Of a DNA stretch of 56,472 nt, positions 44,989 through 53,596 are shown one piece after another. Location of the stretch: the NCBI GenBank assembly GCA_014879945.1, contig JACSRE010000442.1, positions 1 through 56,472 of the forward strand, read 5' to 3'. The position numbers were made by a program, and so were the translations under genes. The DNA comes from Myxococcus sp. (GTDB lineage: Bacteria > Myxococcota > Myxococcia > Myxococcales > Myxococcaceae). The notes beneath the pieces are model-generated. The model was not told where the DNA came from. It saw nothing but the letters and a program-made list of their open reading frames with translations, and did no database searches. Position 1 is the stretch's first letter, and the number at the start of each line of letters is the position of its first letter.

Positions 44989-46557
44989 TCACTCCAGGGT
45001 GGACGCGAGCTCGACCCGCTCGGCGAGCGCGCGGTACTGGCAGGGGTGGGCCTTGGTGGGGAAGAACTTCTCGACCCAGTCGAGCGTCTTCGAGGCGTCC
45101 TCGTACTTGCCCATCTGGAACTCGGCGCGGGCCTGGAGCAGCAGCTTGTTGCACTGGTTGTCGAGCTCGCGCCGCGCCTCGTTCATCTTGTCGCGCGAGA
45201 GCTGGTACACCGGCCCGCGGTCGTCGGGGTCGAGGGCCTCGAACGTCAGCCACGCCTCGCGGAAGGCCTTGTACGCCTCCCAGCGGTTGGCCGAGCCGAT
45301 GTCGCGCTGCTCCCACTTCTGCTCGCCGCGCCGGTACTTCTCGTTGGCGTCGGCCTTGAGGCCCGCGACGTCTTTCTCGGGCAGCACCGTCACCTCGACC
45401 CACAGGTTCCAGATGCGCCAGGGGTCCTTCTCGGGCGGGTTCCTGGTGTTGTCGAAGACGACGGTGTTCACCGCGTTGCGCTTGATGTGCTTCGAGGGGA
45501 TCAACAGCTCGATGCTGCGCTCGTTGACGGCGAGGGTGTCGGGGGGCGCGAAGCCCATGTCGACGCCGTTGACGCTGACCGACAGCTCACCCTCTGAGAT
45601 TTCGGCGCACTGGTAGTGGAGCACCACCATCACGTCGACCGGTGACTTCACCTGGAAGTCGAACTCCTTCTGGTCCACGCGCTCCCACGTCACGCCCTCG
45701 CCGACGCCGTAGCTCTGGTCGGTGGGCTCCTCGCCCAGCTCCATCGCCTCGGGCTTCTTCTTCTTCACCTCTTGCGGCAGCACCGCCTGGAGGAAGAGCG
45801 CGAGCACCAGCAGCGCGAACAGCCCGCCCGAACCGGCGACCGCGATGCGCTTGGGGAGCGAGGCGTCGAGCCAGAACAGCTTCGCGGCCCCCGCGGCACC
45901 TCCACGCTTGAGGCGCGCGCGCTCGGCGGCCGACAGGCGCGCCTCTTTCGCGGCGCCGCCCACCTGCACCTTGTTGAGGTCGGTGCTGCTGTCGGCGACC
46001 TCGAGCGCCGAGGGGTCGGGCCGCAGCGCCGGGCCCCCGGGCCGGCTGATGCGCGGCGGCTTCGGGGCGCTGGGGCGGGGCCCGCTGATGACGGGCATCA
46101 TCTGGGTGGAGCGCCGCTCGATCTTCTCTCGCTCGCCGGTGTTGACGTCCTTGGGCAGCATCGCCACGCCCTTGTTGCGCGAGCGCTTGAGCTCCGAGGC
46201 GTTGACGACCCGGGTGTGCTGGCCGCTCTCTTCTTCTTCAGGAGCCGCGTCGGCGGGCACCTCACCCACGACCGCCGTGAAGGTGAACTTCACCGGCCCC
46301 AGGGTGATGCTGTCGCCCTCTTTGAGCGCCTGCTTGGCCACCTTGGTGCCGTTGACGACGGTGCCGTTGGAGCTGCCGAGGTCTTCGATGTGGAAGCCGG
46401 CGCCCTCGTCGAAGATGCGGGCGTGCCGTCGCGAGACCCCCGCGTCGTACAAAATGACGTCGCACTCCGGGGTGCGCCCGATGACGACCGAGGCCTGGTC
46501 AAAGAGGAACTCCCGGCCGGCCTCTTTGCCCTCTGCGATGACGAGTTGGAAACCCAT
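44989..46557 (-). CDS. FHA-domain membrane protein
   Basis: The protein has 522 residues. An N-terminal FHA domain (about 22-95) has 'VVIGRTPECDVILYDAGVSRRHARI' and 'DLGSSNGTVVNG', the full phosphothreonine-recognition set (G-R, S-R-R-H, S-S-N-G-T). A long charged, Pro-rich linker leads to one transmembrane helix (about 238-260). The extracytoplasmic part begins 'VLPQEVKKKKPE', contains a beta-rich region ('MVVLHYQCAEISEGELSVSVNGVDMGF') and ends in helical TPR-like repeats. Its ATG follows the WYL gene's TAG with no gap. It presumably senses a phosphorylated partner inside and reports across or at the membrane. Confidence 0.9.
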   Translation of the reverse strand: MGFQLVIAEGKEAGREFLFDQASVVIGRTPECDVILYDAGVSRRHARIFDEGAGFHIEDLGSSNGTVVNGTKVAKQALKEGDSITLGPVKFTFTAVVGEVPADAAPEEEESGQHTRVVNASELKRSRNKGVAMLPKDVNTGEREKIERRSTQMMPVISGPRPSAPKPPRISRPGGPALRPDPSALEVADSSTDLNKVQVGGAAKEARLSAAERARLKRGGAAGAAKLFWLDASLPKRIAVAGSGGLFALLVLALFLQAVLPQEVKKKKPEAMELGEEPTDQSYGVGEGVTWERVDQKEFDFQVKSPVDVMVVLHYQCAEISEGELSVSVNGVDMGFAPPDTLAVNERSIELLIPSKHIKRNAVNTVVFDNTRNPPEKDPWRIWNLWVEVTVLPEKDVAGLKADANEKYRRGEQKWEQRDIGSANRWEAYKAFREAWLTFEALDPDDRGPVYQLSRDKMNEARRELDNQCNKLLLQARAEFQMGKYEDASKTLDWVEKFFPTKAHPCQYRALAERVELASTLE

Positions 46558-47502
46558 CTAACTGGGGGGTGACTCTAGTGATGCTGCCGCCGCCTCGGCA
46601 ACGCTTCGTATTGCCCATTCGGGGCTCGTCACCACCGCTTCGCCACCAAATGACAGCACCCAGCGCGTCAGCCAGCGCAGGTTGTCGCCCGGCACCTCGA
46701 CCTCGACGCGGCCGTTGGCCAGCGCGCGGGCTTCGGCGCCGAAGCGCTCCCTGATGAAGGGGGCGGTGGCCGGCTCGAAGCGCACCGTGACGCGCGAGGT
46801 GGCCTGGTGCGCGCCCGGCATCGACGCGCGGGGCGGCTCGCGCGGGGCCTCGAACGTCTCGGGCGTCACCTCGAGCGGGCCCATGCGGTCGAGGCGGAAG
46901 AGCCGCTCGCCGCCGCGGGCGACGTCGAAGCCCGAGAGGTACCACTGGCCGCGGTGGCTGAAGAGCTCGTACGGCCTGACGCGGCGGCGCTCGGCCTGGC
47001 CCGAGCTGGTGGCGACGTAGTCGAAGGCCACCACCCGGCGCTCGACGATGGCCTGGGCCACCGGCGCCAGGCCCATGGGCGCCTCGAGCGCGACGTCGAG
47101 CCGCTTGCCCATCTCGCGGAAGCGCTCGAGCGCCTGCTGCGGCAGCACCTTCTCGAGCTTGTCGATGGCCGAGCGCAGCGCGTCACCGGGGCCGGGCTTG
47201 AGCAGGGTGGCCGCGGCGGCCAGCGCCACCCCTTCGGCGGCCGTCAGGCGCGGGGGCGCCGAGAGCCGCTGGTGGAGGTCGACGTAGACGCGGTCGTCCT
47301 CGACGTAGATGTCGATGAAGTCGTCGGGCTGGAAGGGGGGCCGGCCGACGAGGGTGAGCAGGTCGAGCTCCTCGAGCAGCGCGTCGCGCTCAGTCCCCAG
47401 CGCGCGGGCGACCTCGTCGACGGTGAGCCCCGGGTTCCGCGAGACGAACGGCACCAGGAAGAGGAGCCGCCGCAGCCGCTGGTGCCCCTCGGCGCCGCTC
47501 AT
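46558..47502 (-). CDS. WYL-domain transcriptional regulator (PafC-like position)
   Basis: The protein has 314 residues. An N-terminal winged-helix segment ('RLRRLLFLVPFVSRNPGLTVDEVARALGTE') is followed by a WYL domain with 'RRVRPYELFSHRGQWYLSGFDVARGGERLFRLDRM' and a C-terminal WCX-like extension. WYL proteins bind nucleic acid or nucleotide ligands; the actinobacterial PafBC pair controls a RecA-independent DNA damage response. Here the gene overlaps an upstream WYL gene by 4 bases and runs directly into the FHA gene, repeating the tandem PafB-PafC order. No proteasome genes are nearby. Confidence 0.9.
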   Translation of the reverse strand: MSGAEGHQRLRRLLFLVPFVSRNPGLTVDEVARALGTERDALLEELDLLTLVGRPPFQPDDFIDIYVEDDRVYVDLHQRLSAPPRLTAAEGVALAAAATLLKPGPGDALRSAIDKLEKVLPQQALERFREMGKRLDVALEAPMGLAPVAQAIVERRVVAFDYVATSSGQAERRRVRPYELFSHRGQWYLSGFDVARGGERLFRLDRMGPLEVTPETFEAPREPPRASMPGAHQATSRVTVRFEPATAPFIRERFGAEARALANGRVEVEVPGDNLRWLTRWVLSFGGEAVVTSPEWAIRSVAEAAAASLESPPS

Positions 47503-48500
47503 GAGGGCCGCTCCTGGTGCGCGGCGAGCACGGCGGTGGCGAGCTGGCGGTGGCGCGCGACGGCCTCGGCGGGCCCCACCACCTTCGCGTCGGGCCCGAG
47601 CGACAAGACGTACTTCACCAGCCCGTCGAGGTCGGTGGCCTTCACCGTGACCCTGGCGCCGCGCGCGTCAGCCGAGGGCGCTGCCGGAAAGAGGGAGCGC
47701 GCCAGCGGCGCCAGCTCGCCCGTCAACAGCACCTCGACGTCGAGCGGCGGGTGGAAGCGGTGCTGCCAGGGCCAGGTCGCCACGTACTCGTCGAGCTTGA
47801 ACGAGGCGGGCACTTCGTAGTCGGGCGACTTCGGCCGGCTCTGGTTGACGGCCAGCGAGCGCACCCGGTGCACGAGGAAGGTGCGCACGCCCTTTCGAAG
47901 GTGGCAGTAGCCGACGAGGCTCCACAGCCCGCGGCGCAGCGCCAGGCCGTAGCCGTCGACGACGCGGTGCGAGACCTCTTTGGTGTGCGGCGAGAAGTAG
48001 TCGAGGGTGACCGACTTGCGCGTGGTGATGGCGCCCCACAGCCCGTCGAGCCGAAGCGGCAGGTCCTTCACCTCGGCGACGGCCCCGAGCTCGAGGCGAA
48101 CGCTCGGCGCGATGGGCGGACCGCCGGCGAAGAAGCCCACCTTGCGCAGGGCGTGGGCGAGGTCCTGGCTCCCGGGGAAGGCGCCTGAGGCGAGGGCGGC
48201 GGCGCCCGCGGCGTACAGCACCGCCAGCTCGTCGGCGGTCAGCCCCACCTCGGGCAGGTAGTAGGCGTCGCGCTCGACGACGTAGCCCTCGGGCGTGTCG
48301 TCGCCGGCCTTCACCCAGGTGAGGGGAATGCCCAGCTCGAGCAGCTCGGCCTTGTCGCGCTCGAACTTGCGCTCACAGGCCTCGAGGGAGCCGCTGCCGT
48401 AGTCGTCCTTGAACGCCTCGCGCAGCTCCGTCCACGAGATGGGCCGCTTCGAGTCGAGCAGGAGCGCCACCAGGTCGAGCAGTCGTTCGGTGCGTTCCAT
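47499..48500 (-). CDS. WYL-domain transcriptional regulator (PafB-like position)
   Basis: The protein has 333 residues. An N-terminal helix-turn-helix ('RLLDLVALLLDSKRPISWTELREAF') is of the DeoR-like type often joined to WYL. 'GSGSLEACERKFERDKAELLELGIPL' matches the second wing. A WYL core has 'DGYGLALRRGLWSLVGYCHLRKGVRTFLVHRVRSL'. The C-terminal WCX-like domain ends 'AVLAAHQERPS'. The stop overlaps the next gene's ATG (ATGA), implying equal amounts of the two WYL proteins and a heterodimer. It is the first gene of the WYL-WYL-FHA-DUF4234 operon. Confidence 0.92.
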   Translation of the reverse strand: MERTERLLDLVALLLDSKRPISWTELREAFKDDYGSGSLEACERKFERDKAELLELGIPLTWVKAGDDTPEGYVVERDAYYLPEVGLTADELAVLYAAGAAALASGAFPGSQDLAHALRKVGFFAGGPPIAPSVRLELGAVAEVKDLPLRLDGLWGAITTRKSVTLDYFSPHTKEVSHRVVDGYGLALRRGLWSLVGYCHLRKGVRTFLVHRVRSLAVNQSRPKSPDYEVPASFKLDEYVATWPWQHRFHPPLDVEVLLTGELAPLARSLFPAAPSADARGARVTVKATDLDGLVKYVLSLGPDAKVVGPAEAVARHRQLATAVLAAHQERPS

Positions 48501-48547
48501 GTCGGCTGGCAGAGGTTCTACTTCACCTGCGCGTCAGGCGGTGGCCT

Positions 48548-49234
48548 TCACTCGCACCCCTCGGCGACGAAGGTGCAGGCCGGGCAGCTGATGAGGGCGC
48601 GGGGCACCTGGGTGCCCAGGGGGCTGCCCAGGCAGGTGCCGCCCAGCGCCGGGAGGTCGAGGAGCAGCCGCCCCATCGCCATGGAGCCGAGCCACACGCC
48701 GGCGAGCCCACCGTCGCGCACCACCCCGCCGCCGCAGCGGCCGCTGAAGGGCTGCACCACGAAGGGCTGGAAGTCGTCGAAGGGGGCGGGGCAGCGGCCC
48801 TGCACGGGGTCGACGGTGAAGGTGCAGACGTTCGCGTCGCACCTGGCGCACTCCCGCGTCGCGCCGTTGCAGGTGAGGCAGTCGGCCGTCGCGCTCTGGC
48901 AGGTGCGCAGGCCGGCGTCGGGCGTGGGGCACTCGAGGAGGCAGTGGTTGTTGACGCAGACCGGTCGCAGCCCGCCGCAGAACTGCTGCGTGGGTGCGTT
49001 CATGGGGCAGTCGGCCGCCGTGGTGCAGGCACCGCCAGCGTCAGAGGCTCCGGCGTCGATCGGTGCGAAGCCGGCGTCGATGAGGCCTGCGTCCACTCCT
49101 CCAGCGTCGGTTGGAGCGGTGCCTGCATCGCTCAGCCCTGCGTCCGCGGCTCCAGCATCAGGGCGCTCGTCGACCGGTTGGAGGCACTGGCACGCCGAGA
49201 GCGCGCAGAGGGTGAGGAGGGCGAGGCGGCGCAA
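48548..49234 (-). CDS. Secreted lipoprotein with DAG-rich tether
   Basis: A TTG start at 49234 with GGAG 5 bases upstream gives 228 residues and a lipoprotein signal ('LTLCALSAC', Cys15). A linker of repeated 'DAG' triplets (about 20-65) precedes a cysteine-rich region ('CTTAADCPMNAPTQQFCGG' and at least 16 more cysteines), then a beta-rich segment with 'GSMAMGRLLLDLPALGGTC'. No enzymatic motif is visible. The tether type is shared with the lamin-tail lipoprotein at 30425-31438. A longer ATG-initiated form up to 49444 is possible but has no coding character. Confidence 0.75.
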   Translation of the reverse strand: MRRLALLTLCALSACQCLQPVDERPDAGAADAGLSDAGTAPTDAGGVDAGLIDAGFAPIDAGASDAGGACTTAADCPMNAPTQQFCGGLRPVCVNNHCLLECPTPDAGLRTCQSATADCLTCNGATRECARCDANVCTFTVDPVQGRCPAPFDDFQPFVVQPFSGRCGGGVVRDGGLAGVWLGSMAMGRLLLDLPALGGTCLGSPLGTQVPRALISCPACTFVAEGCE

Positions 49235-49468
49235 GGCGGCTCCGTCGTCGATCGCCGGCCGATCGCGCGGGGACACCGTACTCCAGATGAGCCGCCCCGA
49301 GCGCCTCGACGTCCTGCGCCTCGAGGGCGTCGAGCACGACGCGCGTCCTGGGCGGGGGAGCGAATACGTCCCGCGCGCTCCGCGCGGCCTTCTCGCCCTG
49401 GTCGCGCGGGCTCGGTGCTCTCTCTCAGCGGCCGCAGTGGGCACAAGCCGAAGCAGCCCGCGTCGTAC

Positions 49469-49702
49469 TCACTGGAGCAGCCCGCGCAGCTGCACCTCGC
49501 ACCAGGCCAGCGGCGCGAACGCGCGGAGCACCAGCGGCTCCTCAGACACCACGTCGTGCACGTGGTGCCCGTCGAGGCCTTCTTCGCTCGTCCACAGGGC
49601 CGTGTGCACGAGCAGGTGCGAGCCACGCGCGGCGGCGTAGGCCAGCGCGTAGGCGCCGAGCGCGAGCCAGGTCAGCCCAAGAATGACGGTGAGGCGTCGC
49701 AT
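49469..49702 (-). CDS. Small single-helix membrane protein
   Basis: The protein has 77 residues from ATG 49702, preceded by GAAAGGCG, a good SD. The N-terminal helix 'LTVILGLTWLALGAYALAYAA' is either a signal anchor or a transmembrane segment. The remainder is short and soluble with 'EEGLDGHHVHDVVSEEPLVLRAFAPLAW'. No family is recognised. It follows the class V aminotransferase-fold gene by 47 bases. Confidence 0.6.
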   Translation of the reverse strand: MRRLTVILGLTWLALGAYALAYAAARGSHLLVHTALWTSEEGLDGHHVHDVVSEEPLVLRAFAPLAWCEVQLRGLLQ

Positions 49703-49749
49703 CGCCTTTCGTGACCCGCGGGCTCCCGCCGAGGTGAAGAACGCCTCGC

Positions 49750-50931
49750 TCAGCCCGGCTTGACGCCCACCGCGTCGAAGCCCGCGAGCAGCCGCGCCAC
49801 GTCTTCGTCGGTGTTGAAGACGTGGGTCGAGATGCGCACGCCTCCGCCTCGGGGCGTCGTCACCACGCGCGCCTCTTTGATGAGCGCTCGCACCACGTCC
49901 TCCGGAGGGCCCTGCACCGGCACCACGCAGATGCCGCTGGAGAAGGCCGGGTCGTCGGGGGCGTTGGGCGAGAAGCCGCGGCTCCGAAGTCCGGCGCGGA
50001 GCGTGGCTTGGAGGCCCGTCACGTGCGCCAGCGTCGTCGCGACGCCGACCTGCTCGTGCACGGCCAGGGCGGCGTCGAGCGCGTGACAGTTGAGCCACAT
50101 GCCGCCGCCGCCCTCGAGGGCCGAGGCCTCTCTGCGCACGCGCGTGCCGGTGGCGACGAAGCCCTGCGCGTCGTCGACCCGCGTCGTCTCTGGGAAGGCC
50201 TGCCACAGCGCCTCAGGCCGCACCGACAGCCAGCCCGCCATCGGCAGCACGTCGAGGAACGGCTCCGCCACCACCAGCATGCCGGTGCCGTAGCCTGCGC
50301 CCAGCCACTTGTGGCTCGTCATCGAGAGGAAGCTGGCGCCCAGGGCGTGCACGTCGATGGGGACGTGGCCCAGGGCCTGGGCGCCGTTGAGGGCCAACGG
50401 AATGCGCCTGTCTCGGCACAGCCTCGCCACGCCCTCGACGTCGACGCGGAAGCCCGAGTTGAACTGCACCAGCGACAGCGCCACGGCGCCGGTCGAGGGG
50501 CGCAGCGCCGCGGCGATGTCGTCGAGCGGGTAGCTGCCATCGGGCCGTCGCCGAACGCCGCGCACCGTGAGCCCACCGAAGAGCAACGGCACCGTCGTCG
50601 AGGGGAACTCGTGCTCCAAGGTCAGCACCTCGGTGACGCCGCGCGCCTTCAGGCACTGCGCGATGACGTGAACGCCGAACGAGGTCGAGGGCGTGAAGGC
50701 GACCTCGGTGGGGTGGGCGCCGACGAAGGCGGCCAACCGCGCGCGCACCGCCTCTCTCTGCGCGAGCCACCTCGGGAAGCCCAGGTCACCGCGACGTTCG
50801 CAGTCGTCGACGTGCTGCCGCATGGCGTTCGCCACCGGCGTGCACAGGGGAGAGGAGGCCGCGGCGTTGAGCCACACCAACTCCTGCAGCGACGGGAACA
50901 GCGCGCGCACCTCGGCCGGCGTCATCGACAT
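49750..50931 (-). CDS. Aminotransferase class V-fold PLP protein
   Basis: The protein has 393 residues from ATG 50931; an in-frame ATG at 50925 is an alternative start. Class V features: 'VWLNAAASSPL', 'EVAFTPSTSFGVHVIAQCL' and 'LSMTSHKWLGAGYGTGMLVV' with the Schiff-base Lys208. The residue that normally bonds the PLP ring nitrogen is Asp in '(V)DGAQ(A)'; here the segment reads 'LALNGAQALGHV', with Asn182. The protein may be a cysteine desulfurase- or isopenicillin-epimerase-like enzyme with altered chemistry, or PLP-binding without standard activity. Substrate unknown. Confidence 0.88.
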   Translation of the reverse strand: MSMTPAEVRALFPSLQELVWLNAAASSPLCTPVANAMRQHVDDCERRGDLGFPRWLAQREAVRARLAAFVGAHPTEVAFTPSTSFGVHVIAQCLKARGVTEVLTLEHEFPSTTVPLLFGGLTVRGVRRRPDGSYPLDDIAAALRPSTGAVALSLVQFNSGFRVDVEGVARLCRDRRIPLALNGAQALGHVPIDVHALGASFLSMTSHKWLGAGYGTGMLVVAEPFLDVLPMAGWLSVRPEALWQAFPETTRVDDAQGFVATGTRVRREASALEGGGGMWLNCHALDAALAVHEQVGVATTLAHVTGLQATLRAGLRSRGFSPNAPDDPAFSSGICVVPVQGPPEDVVRALIKEARVVTTPRGGGVRISTHVFNTDEDVARLLAGFDAVGVKPG

Positions 50932-50934
50932 GCC

Positions 50935-51115
50935 GCGCGTTCAAGCCGAACGGCCGCGCCCTGTCCACGCGCACGCCGGGCGGCCAGCGCCCAGCCGCGA
51001 TGCGCTCCGCCGCGGCCTCGATGAAGTGACACGCACCGCCCGGCTTCAGCACCCGGTGCACCTCGCGCACGACGCCCGCTGGGTGGGCGACGTCGCCCGC
51101 AGGCAGTTCGCTGAT
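50935..51115 (-). pseudogene. Remnant of a SAM-dependent methyltransferase
   Basis: A minus-strand frame contains 'VVREVHRVLKPGGACHFIEAAAERI', which matches the motif after strand 5 ('..EV.RVLkPGG.~~~~E') of class I methyltransferases, followed by about 35 residues. Upstream the expected motif I is absent and the frame becomes Pro/Arg-rich. The region (50932-51272) otherwise contains no gene I can support, so this appears to be a gene fragment. Confidence 0.45.
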
Positions 51116-51272
51116 GCCCTCTGACGGTGAACGACGCGGTGAGTGAGGCCGAGGCTGCGGGAGCGGGGCGCTGCTCGGCGTGAAGCGCACCGCGTTCTGA
51201 ACCATGTCGAACGAACGACCCCAACCGAGCCTGACGCGCTCCGACGACGCCTCTGCCTTCGTCGAAGCCCGT

Positions 51273-52358
51273 TCACTTCGCGGTGAGGAACCCCTCGGCC
51301 TTGAGCAGCTCGGCGGTCAACACCGCGCCGCCCGCCGCGCCGCGCACGGTGTTGTGCGAGAGCGCCACGAAGCGCCAATCGAACACCGCGTCGGGGCGCA
51401 GCCGGCCGATGCTGATGCCCTGGCCGTTGCCCTGGTCGCGGTCGAGCTTCGTCTGAGGCCGGGCGTCGTCTTCGAAGTAGGTGAGGAAGGGGTGGGGCGC
51501 GCTGGGTAGCTTCAGCTGCTGCGGCTTGCCCGAGGCGCCGCGCCACGCCGAGAGGATCTCCTCCCTCGTGGGCTTCCGCTCGAACGCCACGAAGACGGCC
51601 GCCAGGTGCCCGTCGGACACCGGCACGCGAATGCACTGGGCCGTGATGGCCGGCCCGGTCGCGGTGACGATGCGGCCGTCGGCGACGTGGCCCCAGATCT
51701 TCAGCGGCTCCTGCTCGCTCTTCTCTTCTTCGCCCTTGATGAAGGGAATGACGTTGTCGACCATCTCGGGCCACGACTCGAACGTCTTCCCGGCGCCCGA
51801 GATCGCCTGGTAGGTGCAGACGGCGAGCCTCGTGGGGCCGAAGTGCTTGAGCGGGTGAATCGCGGGCACGTAGCTCTGAATGGAGCAGTTCGGCTTCACC
51901 GTGATGAACCCGCGCCTGGTGCCGAGCCGCCGGCGCTGCGCCTCGATGACGGCGGCGTGGCCGTCGTTGATCTCGGGAATGAACATCGGCACGTCGCTCG
52001 TCCACCGGTGCGCCGAGTTGTTCGACACCACCGGCGTCTCGGCCTTCGCGTAGTCGTCTTCGAGCTTCGCGGTGGCATCCTTCGGCATGTCGACGGCGCA
52101 GAAGACGAAGTCGACGGTCGCGGCGACCTGCTCCACCCTCGAGGCGTCGAGCACCGTCAGCTTCGCGGCGTTCGCCGGCACGCCACCGGGCAACGTCCAC
52201 CGGCCCGCGACGGCCTCGGCGTACGACTTGCCTGCCGAGCCTGGGCTCGCCGCCACCGTCGCCAGCTCGAACCACGGGTGCTGCTCGAGGAGCGAGACGA
52301 ACCGCTGGCCCACCATGCCCGTCGCGCCGAGGACTCCCACCTTCAACTTCGTCGTCAT
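51273..52358 (-). CDS. asd: Aspartate-semialdehyde dehydrogenase
   Basis: The protein has 361 residues from ATG 52358. The N-terminus has the NADP-binding 'GATGMVGQRF' (11-20). The active-site cysteine is Cys158 in 'VKPNCSIQS', the substrate-phosphate arginine/lysine region follows ('LAVCTYQAISGAG') and 'RVPVSDGH' provides the catalytic histidine. The length and these strings fit the archaeal/fungal-type aspartate-semialdehyde dehydrogenase group. It reduces aspartyl phosphate to the semialdehyde for lysine, threonine and methionine synthesis. It is a single gene with a short hairpin 17 bases upstream. Confidence 0.93.
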   Translation of the reverse strand: MTTKLKVGVLGATGMVGQRFVSLLEQHPWFELATVAASPGSAGKSYAEAVAGRWTLPGGVPANAAKLTVLDASRVEQVAATVDFVFCAVDMPKDATAKLEDDYAKAETPVVSNNSAHRWTSDVPMFIPEINDGHAAVIEAQRRRLGTRRGFITVKPNCSIQSYVPAIHPLKHFGPTRLAVCTYQAISGAGKTFESWPEMVDNVIPFIKGEEEKSEQEPLKIWGHVADGRIVTATGPAITAQCIRVPVSDGHLAAVFVAFERKPTREEILSAWRGASGKPQQLKLPSAPHPFLTYFEDDARPQTKLDRDQGNGQGISIGRLRPDAVFDWRFVALSHNTVRGAAGGAVLTAELLKAEGFLTAK

Positions 52359-52374
52359 GGCCCGTTTGTACCTT

Positions 52375-52393
52375 CCCCGCCTTTCTTGCGGGG
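52375..52393 (-). promoter_or_regulatory. Hairpin in the asd leader region
   Basis: CCCCGC-AAGAAAG-GCGGGG (minus strand) has perfect 6-base arms, 16 bases before the asd ATG. It could act in a leader control element, or it may be coincidental. Confidence 0.3.
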
Positions 52394-52549
52394 TCTGGAA
52401 ATGGGGGAACAAACCCTTCGTGGTGTCAGTTTGTCCGCGTTCGGTTCGTGCTCGGGCGCGTCTGTCAGCGGCTCTCGGCGCGAGGCGCTTGCAGGTCGTT
52501 GGAATCGCTGGCTGTGGGCGCTGGTGTCGAAGTTGCTACGGGGAGCCTC

Positions 52550-53014
52550 ATGGTGCGTCACTTCCGCCGCGGGCTGCTCCTTTGCTGTGTGGGCCTGCTG
52601 GCCGGCGTGGTGACGGCCTGTGCGTCGGGCCCCGAGGCGCGCGACCCCGACAAGCTCTTCTTCGCGGTGCGGGTGGAGCAAGACGGCCGCCCGGTGGGCA
52701 CGCCTCGGCTGCTCGGCTTCGAGGGCAAGCGCCTGTTCGCCGAGAAGTGGAGGCCCGGTGAGCCGCTGCCCGACTACCGGCTGTTGCTCCAGCCCAAAGA
52801 AGAGGGCGGTGGCTACGGCATCTCGCTCGACCTGGAGCTCCCCTCGGGGCGCTCCCGCGGGCGCCTGGGGCTGCTCCACGGCGAGGAGCGCACCATCACC
52901 CTGAACCCGCGCACCCGGCTGACGCTGATGGTGATGCGGGTCGACTCGCCCGAGTTCCGCGCCCTGATGCGCGCCGCGCCGCCCCGAGACGACACCTCGC
53001 CCGGCGCCATCTGA
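52550..53014 (+). CDS. Small secreted lipoprotein
   Basis: The protein has 154 residues from ATG 52550 with GGGAG at 52541-52545. The signal ends 'LLAGVVTAC' (Cys24). The mature part is beta-rich with 'LFFAVRVEQDGRPVGTPRLLG', 'YRLLLQPKEEGGGYGISLDLEL' and 'TITLNPRTRLTLMVMRVDS', perhaps a single small sandwich domain. No family is recognised. It converges on the arrestin-like gene with a 6-base gap. Confidence 0.75.
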   Translation: MVRHFRRGLLLCCVGLLAGVVTACASGPEARDPDKLFFAVRVEQDGRPVGTPRLLGFEGKRLFAEKWRPGEPLPDYRLLLQPKEEGGGYGISLDLELPSGRSRGRLGLLHGEERTITLNPRTRLTLMVMRVDSPEFRALMRAAPPRDDTSPGAI

Positions 53015-53020
53015 CGCCCT

Positions 53021-53569
53021 TCAGGCGCGCGGCCTGGGCTTCTTCTTCGGCGGCTTCTTCTTCAGCTTCGGCGGCTTCGGTTTCACCGCGGCCCGCCGCC
53101 TGGGAGGCGCTCGCGTCGGCCGGCTCACCACCTGCACGTCCACCGCGGCCTTCACGTTCAGCTTCCACGGGCGCTCCAGCACCGCGGTGACGCTCCACTC
53201 GGGCGGGAAGCGGTGGTTGGCCGTCAGCGCGTCGAGCAGGCTGTGGCCGAAGGTGGGCTCCAGCGCCCCCTCGGGCACCAGGAGCTCGAACGGGTACGAG
53301 AGCCCCGTGCGGTAGACGCGCTCACCATCGAGCACCAGCTCGAACCTCCACACCGTGTCCTTGCGGTAGCTGAGCGCGAGGCCGCGTTGCCCCGGCGCGA
53401 GCCCCACCGCCCGCTGCTTCGCCGCGAGGGCCACCACCAGCCGCCGCGCCTCTCCCGGCTCTCGCAACGAAAGCGTCACCCGGCCACGAATGGCGTCACC
53501 GGGCGAGAAGGCGCGCCCCTTCACCTCGAGGGCCAGCGTTCCGGGCGTGAGGCCGAGCGCGTCGAGCAT
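53021..53569 (-). CDS. Arrestin-like-fold protein with basic tail
   Basis: The protein has 182 residues. 'ALEVKGRAFSPGDAIRGRVTLSL' and 'AKQRAVG' followed by 'YPFELLVPEGALEPTF' look like the N-terminal half of an arrestin/Spo0M-type beta sandwich, where 'G~.v.G.v.l' and a 'P' strand are usual. The match is by pattern only. After about residue 140 comes a Lys/Arg/Pro-rich tail ('KPKPPKLKKKPPKKKPRPRA'), which may bind nucleic acid or membranes. The gene is convergent with the small lipoprotein. Confidence 0.65.
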   Translation of the reverse strand: MLDALGLTPGTLALEVKGRAFSPGDAIRGRVTLSLREPGEARRLVVALAAKQRAVGLAPGQRGLALSYRKDTVWRFELVLDGERVYRTGLSYPFELLVPEGALEPTFGHSLLDALTANHRFPPEWSVTAVLERPWKLNVKAAVDVQVVSRPTRAPPRRRAAVKPKPPKLKKKPPKKKPRPRA

Positions 53570-53596
53570 GCAGAGCGAAGGTTCTGACAGACGCGC

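Noticed and set aside
49289-49486. Plus-strand frame beginning MSRPERLDVLRLEGVEHD between two minus-strand genes
   Set aside because: No SD, no conserved motif, and it runs antisense into the small membrane protein gene.
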